Source: Diplolepis rosae (lineage: Eukaryota > Arthropoda > Insecta > Hymenoptera > Diplolepididae). From it: a DNA stretch of 64,000 nt. This document shows positions 58,168 to 64,000 of the stretch, one piece after another. The notes under the pieces were generated by a model, which saw only the letters and a list, made by a program, of their open reading frames with translations, did no database searches and was not told the DNA's origin. The stretch spans positions 3,472,001-3,536,000 of the forward strand of contig JAPYXD010000754.1 of NCBI GenBank assembly GCA_030998225.1, read 5' to 3'. The position numbers and the translations under genes are program-made. Position 1 is the stretch's first letter. Each line of letters starts with the position of its first letter.

Positions 58168-58742
58168 GGTAGTTCAACCACGAGAAATGAGGCCTCAGGC
58201 AAAAATACATAAAAATATAATTTGATATTAACATCATTTTGCTTTCAAGAATAGCAATATTGTTATACCAAATTTTTAAAAATGGTGTGATTCTGATAAA
58301 TCATGGATCATTTTTTCAGGGAAAAGATTCTCTATAACTTGAACGTTTCCGATTTTTGAAAATGGTTCAATTATTAGCAAATTCAGCAATTTGTTTATAA
58401 AAATTTTGTTTTGAAAAATTGTTTTTCAATAGATTCAGCCATTAAAGAATTCATTTCCAAAAATTGGAAACGGTCAAGTTGTAAAGAACCGTTTCCTTGA
58501 AAAAATGATCCACGACTTATTAAAATTGCACTATTTTTAAAAATTTGGTAAAAAGCGATATGAAAAAAAGTGCAGTTGAAAATAAAATTTTTTGCATACA
58601 TTATTTATCTATCTTTCGAATTTTTTCCTTGGAGAATAATCTTTTCCCTTTCAAATGATCCTTTATATAATAATATTGCTATTCTTGAAAATCAAAATTA
58701 TGTATTCTTCCCTGAGGTCTAATTTTTCGTCGTTGAACTACC
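58168..58742. mobile_element. J8: diverged J element
   Basis: TTAA at 58164-58167 and 58743-58746; tips GGTAGTTCAACCACGAGAAA and GTCGTTGAACTACC. More diverged than the other copies, so probably older. It shares its right TTAA with P. The 68-codon frame (58395-58601) is arm sequence. Confidence 0.8.
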
Positions 58743-58746
58743 TTAA

Positions 58747-59426
58747 GGGGAGGTTGCAGTTCTTGACAATGAAAAAATCGATTTTCTGTTTATTGCAAAA
58801 TTCTCATCCTTAAAGTATTGAAAACACATGGATAAAAGGATATTTTCATATATAAAATATTTTTGAAATCACAGCCCATTGAGCGGAACCGTCGGCCGGC
58901 TCGGAAACGGGTAACTTCAAACTTTGAATCCGTTTTTCTGAAAACAGTATTTATCGGCGCGTGGGGCGCTCTACAACTTGACCGAATGAATCGATTCACA
59001 TATATACCTTCGTGAAAATAAAAGGATATTCAATTTTCGGGTCCTTATGAAAGCGATTTTTATCAAAAATTGAATTAAAAAAAAAAAATTTCCGTCTGTT
59101 GCAGCTGCAAAAATTGGGCGGAAATATTGATATTTTTTCAAACAGCTACCATTTTTTTATCGAGATGTTTTTGAAAAAACCAAAAACGATGAAGCCTCCT
59201 AAATTTAGTCAACTTTAATAATTTTTTAAATTTCGGATAAACTGCCACGGCTGTGAGGCGAACCGAGCAGACCTAAATACGTCGGGTATGGTTTTATTTG
59301 ACACGAGCTAGAGCCGCCATTTTTTATTTGATTTTTTTAATAAAATCAAAATTTACTGTCTACTGATATTACTAAAAAATTCTCAAATTTCATGCATTTT
59401 TCATGCCAAAGTACTACAACCTCCTC
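58747..59426. mobile_element. P: TTAA-type element
   Basis: Tips GGGGAGGTTGCAGTTCTTGA and CAAAGTACTACAACCTCCTC, TTAA at 58743-58746 and 59427-59430. The inside is partly GC-rich (58870-58980) with an unsupported 69-codon minus-strand frame (58790-58999). No transposase. Confidence 0.75.
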
Positions 59427-59429
59427 TTA

Positions 59430-59690
59430 ACGGATTCAATATGGTGAACAAAATTGAAAAAAAATAGCGTATAAACGTTATAATTTGTATATATGGGTTT
59501 TTGGGGTCGCTCAATACGAATCCTAAGTCAGATTTTCGAAATTCGAAATGGCGGATTCAATATGGCGGACAAAATTAAAAAATATTAGCGTATAAACGTT
59601 ATAATTTGTATACATGGGTTTTTGGGGTCGCTGATTACGAATCTGAAGTCAGGTTTTCAAAATTTTAAAAATGGCGGAATCGAATGCAAA
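59430..59690. repeat. 121-bp tandem repeat, two copies
   Basis: GGATTCAATATGG starts at 59432 and 59553. Each unit contains GCGTATAAACGTTATAATTT and GGGGTCGCTNATACGAATC-type sequence. The reverse strand core, CAGATTCGTAATCAGCGACC, is the same as in the array at 14153-14535. Confidence 0.8.
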
Positions 59691-60219
59691 TAAGGGGGAT
59701 AGATAAAATGGACTCAAAATACTGACATTCCTAATAATTTTATAAAAGTTTATAATATTAATTCAATCCTTTCGGAATTGAGATAGCGAATTTTGAAGCG
59801 ATGATTGCTGATTCCACAAAAAAAACCTCTCCAGTTCTCTCCTTTGTGCGTGACTCGGAACAAACGACGTGGACGTGGAACAGGACTTGTTCCATTTATT
59901 AAATATTTTTTTTACTTTAAAAATTTTTTTTTATTCATTATTTCTAATATTCAGAAAAGACTATATGCCAAATGATCTCAAAACTCTTCTTCATATGAAT
60001 AAAATATTCACGGAAACCATTTGTTGAATACTTCCTTCAAATAAAAAAGTAGCAGGACAAGATCCACCTTCTCGGATAAAAATAAGTAATAATATTACTC
60101 ACAATCAGACACTGTAAGAGATCGAATACTTTCTTAGACAAATTTACCAGAGTCACTGATAATGATTCTGAATTCAAGATTTCGGACCTCACGATGGTGA
60201 ATCTAAAATAGCAGCTTAT
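59691..60219. other. Mixed sequence without recognised features
   Basis: Part of it (59820-59890) is GC-richer. No open frame or terminal repeat is seen. Confidence 0.3.
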
Positions 60220-60735
60220 AGATCTATGTCTAATAGATTATTCTCTATCAGTTTTTCAAACACGAATCACGCGTAAAACGTTTAGAAAATTATGAATGTC
60301 TGAACTCGGAACTCAGATGTATGATCGGCGACCCGAAAAATCTGATGAAGCCGGCATATAGGGTCCACTTTTTTAAATTTGAAAAATTTGATACTGGATC
60401 CGTAATCAACGATCCTGAAAACACGCTTACACCTTTATTCGAAGTGAATTACATAGAAAAATACAATTCTAACCTAAAATAGTCACCATATTGGGTCCGC
60501 AATTTTGAATATCGAAATTCTGAGTTCATATTCGTGATGAGCAAGCCCGAAAATCCCCTTATACCTTTTTCCGAGTAAATTGCTCAGAAAACCGCAAGCC
60601 TAACCTAAAGTAGCCGCCATATTGGATCCGCCATTTTTATTTTACAAATTCTGATACCGGATTCGTGATCAGCGACTTCAAAAACCCTTTTATACAAATT
60701 TTCATAAGATTATCTTGAAAACTCTGTCCAAGGCC
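60220..60735. repeat. Degenerate minisatellite of about 130 bp
   Basis: GGATCCGTAATCAACGATCC (60397), TTCGTGATGAGCAAGCCC (60531) and GGATTCGTGATCAGCGACTT (60659) mark diverged units, with CGCCATATTGGATCCGCCAT between. It belongs to the same family as the 121-bp repeats at 14153 and 59432. Confidence 0.6.
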
Positions 60736-61422
60736 GAATTTATTCGAATAAATTGAAAATTTTCCGTCCTTGATTGGTTATAAATAATTAAATAAATAAA
60801 TTATCAAATTTTCAATCAAAGGATGACGAAGCCTAAGTACTAATGATGGCGTAGAAGTTTATTCGAGAGCGATTGAGCTGAAAACGGTCGCGGTATGAAT
60901 AAAAAACATGAAAAAACTTTTGTGTATCATATGTGATACGCTGCCCCTCAAAAGGTTAATAAATTAAAAAAATTTGTTCAGGTACTTCAAACTATTCGAA
61001 TTTGTTGTTTATAAAAGATGCAAACGACTTTACATTTTTGATTTCGGGTTATTCGTGACACAATTGCAGCAATTTGGTGTTTTTAAGTCGACGCAAGAGG
61101 GAATCTATGAAAAATTAACTTTTGCAACTAGTGAGTAGGTGGTCTCAGTACCGTACAATGTGATTTAGCGCTTTGCGGTAATGCATCGATAATACATTTT
61201 TGTAGCCACTATAACAGATGGGGAAGCCATCACGCGCGACGAGCGAAGTATAAATCGACGACGCACAGACATTAAAGACTAGCATAAAGGCGTGATTGAA
61301 TACGAGTCAGATACTAAAACAGCAGGGTTTCACACTTATTATTACCCTGCATCGTGTTTAATGTCTCTTCAGTGTCTAAAAATTCCCTGATAAGATCGCA
61401 CTTTTTTCATCACTTTTTCGCG
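60736..61422. other. Unique stretch with a possible TATA box
   Basis: No window repeat in 60960-61420. GAAGTATAAATCGACGACGC near 61250 resembles a TATA box in a GC-richer context, with CAGACATT about 30 bases from the TATA start, but no gene follows in the window. Confidence 0.3.
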
Positions 61423-61526
61423 AATTACCTCCATAATCATTTGTCTCTCATTCTTCTCTGAAATTATTCAATTTCATGGGATAAATATCAATATAAAGTT
61501 TATCATTTTTATATATTTCAATCCAA
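61423..61526 (-). repeat. 104-bp duplication, copy 1, with an open minus-strand frame
   Basis: Matches 62501-62604 at most positions. On the minus strand it reads WIEIYKNDKLYIDIYPM then KLNNFREE and a stop. Upstream the frame stays open for some 20 more codons (basic, FRKRRQWKLKFRSLS) until element K4. Confidence 0.6.
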
Positions 61527-61587
61527 GATAAGCTTCTGAATTTTAATTTCCATTGCCTTCTTTTTCGGAATTTCATATCATAACACA

Positions 61588-61805
61588 CTCTCTAAATCTG
61601 AATCAGTCAAATTTTCACTAATTGAATCAGTGATTTGCCTTTTCACTGATTCATCAGTGAAAAATATTTTTCACTGTCAAATCAGTCAATTTTCACTGAA
61701 ATAATCAGTGAAATTTGACTGATTTACAGTAACCTCTTTTAGCTATTTGAATCAGTTAAATTTCACTGATAATCAGTAGATTTTGACTGATTCAAATTTA
61801 TAGAG
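61588..61805. mobile_element. K4: 218-bp MITE
   Basis: Tips CTCTCTAAATCTGAATCAG and TTCAAATTTATAGAG, flanked by CA on both sides (61586-61587, 61806-61807). Confidence 0.8.
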
Positions 61806-61904
61806 CACATTCACTATCTTTTTTTAATACCTCATTTGCATTTTTGATCAATAATAAAATAATGCCGAATTAATAATCAATGGTTTTAATAATGAAATAA
61901 TAAT

Positions 61905-62100
61905 ACCTGTTATATACTATTTTCCATATAATTCAGAAATATTTGTAAATAAATAAACAAACTCTTTTGTGTAAAAAGCTGATTTTCGCTTAAAACGCGT
62001 TATTCGCAAATCGTAGTAACTTTTAATTTTATTGGTTTTTCCAAGAAAAAAAACCAGATTGCCCTGAAAATTTACAAACATTCTCAGAAAAGTGTAAAAA
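61905..62100. mobile_element. Family A fragment (L arm, inner part)
   Basis: Matches 33885-34085: ACCTGTTATATACTATTTTC, AAACGCGTTATTCGCAAATC and AGATTGCCCTGAAAATTTA. The tip is missing; a B element begins right after. The frame at 61917-62111 is a by-product. Confidence 0.7.
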
Positions 62101-62108
62101 AAAATGAA

Positions 62109-62490
62109 CACTCAGAAAAAAGATTTTATTGAATCAAAGAAAATGATTTTTTTGAACGACTTTCTTTGATTTAAAGAAAGGATTTGCTTAAATTAAATAA
62201 AATTTTCTTGATTCAAACAAAATATCTTTGAACCAAATGAAAATTTATTTGAATCAAATTAATTTTTCTTCAAAACAAAGAAATTAATGCATTGATATAT
62301 GGTCAAAGATATAATTTGTTTGATTTAAGGCAGAAATTTATTTGATTCGAATAAATATTTATTTGGTCCAAAGATATTTTGTTTGAGTCAAAACAAATTT
62401 TGTTTCATTAAAACATAACATTTCTTTACATCAAAGAAAGTGTTTCAAACAAATAATTTTTTTGATTCAATCATATATTTATTTTTAGTG
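62109..62490. mobile_element. B5: compact B-family element
   Basis: Starts CACTCAGAAAAAAGATTTTA and ends ATATTTATTTTTAGTG. It is the uninterrupted counterpart of B4. Confidence 0.65.
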
Positions 62491-62500
62491 AACAATCATT

Positions 62501-62604
62501 AATTACCTCCATAATCATTTGTCTCTCATACTTCTCTAAAATTATTCAATTTCATAGGATAAATATCAATATAAAGTCCATCATTTTTATATATTTCAAT
62601 CCAT
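62501..62604 (-). repeat. 104-bp duplication, copy 2
   Basis: The minus strand reads WIEIYKNDGLYIDIYPM then KLNNFREV and a stop. Compared with copy 1 the frame is kept, with some changes silent. Here it is fused to the GC-rich repeat W, giving a 147-codon frame (62526-62969) that I do not accept as a gene in itself. Confidence 0.6.
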
Positions 62605-62965
62605 GACTTGTTTTCGGCACAGCAACGGGCCAATGCTGTGCCGAACTCTGGTTTTCTCACTTCCAGGATGGTTTGCCATGGTAAAAGTGACACATGGCCC
62701 AGTAATGTGCCGTCCATGAGCCCGACTCTGGCTCTTCTACTTTCAGAACTGGATGCCATAGTAAAAATGACAATCGGCTTGGTATAGGGTCGATACTGGG
62801 CCAAGTTTCGGCTGAAGGTCGGTAAATTTAAACAGTCGAAAAAGGCCGCCGTCGACGGCCCAGTACTTGACCGATGCAAACAGTGACACTGGCCAATAAC
62901 AATGGCCGACTCTTGGCTGCCGAGATTGGACCAATATTGTGCCGTATTATCACCTTCGGCAATTC
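62605..62965. repeat. W: GC-rich repeat with GGCCCAGTA/TGGCC words
   Basis: The stretch is far richer in GC than its surroundings. GCCGAACTCTGG/CCGACTCTGG, TTTGCCATGGTAAAAGTGAC/GATGCCATAGTAAAAATGAC and GGCCCAGTA words recur at about 75-bp spacing, and a palindrome GGCCGCCGTCGACGGCC lies near 62845. Similar words occur near 21880 and 25560. Its long open frame is a consequence of few stop codons in GC-rich repeats. Confidence 0.55.
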
Positions 62966-64000
62966 GCACATGGGTTTCTTATAATTTGATACTGAAGCTC
63001 AAACCAATTATATAATAATATTACAGATGATGTGAATTACACATTTTCTCAAAATCACTCTATTTCTTTTTGAATTTAAGTGAAACAGAAGATTCAATTT
63101 ACTTAAGGCTCTATCAGCCTTAAGGAACACATTCTCGTCATGGCGCTCGCGCTTCGCGCTCGATTTTCTATATACATTTCAGTAACTTTTTAATAAATTA
63201 CATGGTTAAAATAATTTATTTTCTTCCAAATCTTTCAAAATGAAAAAACAATCGTAGAGTTTATTTAAGGAAACGATTTTGCAGAACAACGCTTATTTCG
63301 TATCTCATATATTTTGGTGAAAAAAATCGAATTTTTTTTAATATTAAAAATCAAAACATAAAATATACATCCTGTCCCGAAATGTCTTAATAAGAATTTG
63401 TAAATATCATTTAGGCAAACAATTTTCCATATAAACGTTTTTTTTGTATCTCACACATTTTGTCTAAAAAATGGAATTTTTGAATTTTAATCGTATTTTT
63501 TGGAATTGAAACGAAAAATATATGTTTTATCGGAAACTGTGTGAGACAAAATTTGTAGATCTTTTTGAAACGAAAAACTTTGTATTCCTACATTTTTTTC
63601 GTATTTCACATATTATTGTTATAAAAAATTGAATTTTGGATTTTCAATAGTTTTTTTTTTTTTAATTAAAAAGAAAAATATGCGTCTTATTAAAAAATGT
63701 TACAATTCAAATTTGTAGGTCTTTATTTAGAAAATAATATTGTATCATAACGTTTTTTCGTATCTCGTATAATTTAACTGGAAAATGGAATTTTGATATT
63801 AACTTTCTTCGAATTTGAATATACTGTAACATTTCTAATTTTGATTTAATCAAAAAATGTTATCAAGATAATTTGTAGAGATTGATGAGCACTATCAAAA
63901 ACCAGTATTGAAATTTTTGATTTTTTCAAAAAGTTATTTCCAAAAACTCAAAAGTAGTGCTCAATCCCTCAATTTTGATTGGATGTGGCTGGTTAACGAA
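62966..64000 (+). mobile_element. I4: I repeat, cut by the window end
   Basis: From CTTATAATTTGATACTGAAG it follows I1 through the GC-rich hairpin at 63142-63162, the four 150-bp internal repeats and CTGGTTAACGAA. The 5' hairpins of I1 are missing, replaced by W. Confidence 0.8.

Noticed and set aside
61254..61262. TATAAAT as a gene promoter
   Set aside because: A single TATA-like word in AT-rich DNA with no downstream gene in the window is not enough; noted only within the description of that stretch.
62526..62969. 147-codon minus-strand frame, the longest in the right part
   Set aside because: Most of it is the GC-rich repeat W, with its periodic words, fused to the 104-bp duplication; no domain is recognised and the start lies near the edge of I4.

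Overview
This window looks like a gene-poor, strongly AT-rich stretch of an animal nuclear genome, most likely an insect and possibly a hymenopteran; I cannot name the species from sequence. The reasons are spliced-gene-style signals without any long open frame, a broken insect-type mariner transposase, a Gypsy-like solo LTR, Penelope-like fragments with a hammerhead-like motif, and very dense non-autonomous DNA transposons. I see no rRNA, no convincing tRNA, no CRISPR array, no bacterial operon structure and no complete conserved protein-coding gene. The window is probably intergenic or lies inside one or more very long introns.

Layout. 1-1734: a palindromic MITE, then AT-rich DNA and a small unique island. 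1735-8266: a nest of TTAA- and TA-type elements, including a mariner deletion derivative (3264-3926) with a frameshifted transposase remnant. 8316-8698: a small retroelement-like fragment with target duplication. 10528-12374: a TIR element with 74-bp tandem repeats and a 127-residue frame. 13129-18185: a second nest, holding a TTAA element with 121-bp tandem repeats and an 'I' repeat with GC-rich hairpins. 18274-22855: TTAA and TA elements around one unique island. 23320-25447: two abutting TTAA elements, the first holding an 880-bp solo LTR. 25741-34139: two copies of a segmental duplication, with a filled and an empty site for one MITE. 37209-39930: a large AT-rich satellite. 41753-48770: TIR elements, a second hammerhead-like copy and a second duplication. 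52861-53230: the best candidate exon, with a 49-codon frame that has a signal-anchor-like core. 54040-58090: a 500-bp higher-order satellite and a fold-back 'I' cluster carrying a piggyBac-like MITE. 58168-64000: more TTAA elements, 121- to 131-bp minisatellites, a 104-bp duplication and a GC-rich repeat.

The elements work as a layered record. Each TTAA insertion leaves a TTAA at both ends, and in four places the next element used exactly that junction. Letter names (A, B, C, I, J, K and so on) are my own labels for repeat families seen several times in the window; they are not database names. Most boundaries were read by eye from terminal repeats and target duplications, so interior identities are approximate.
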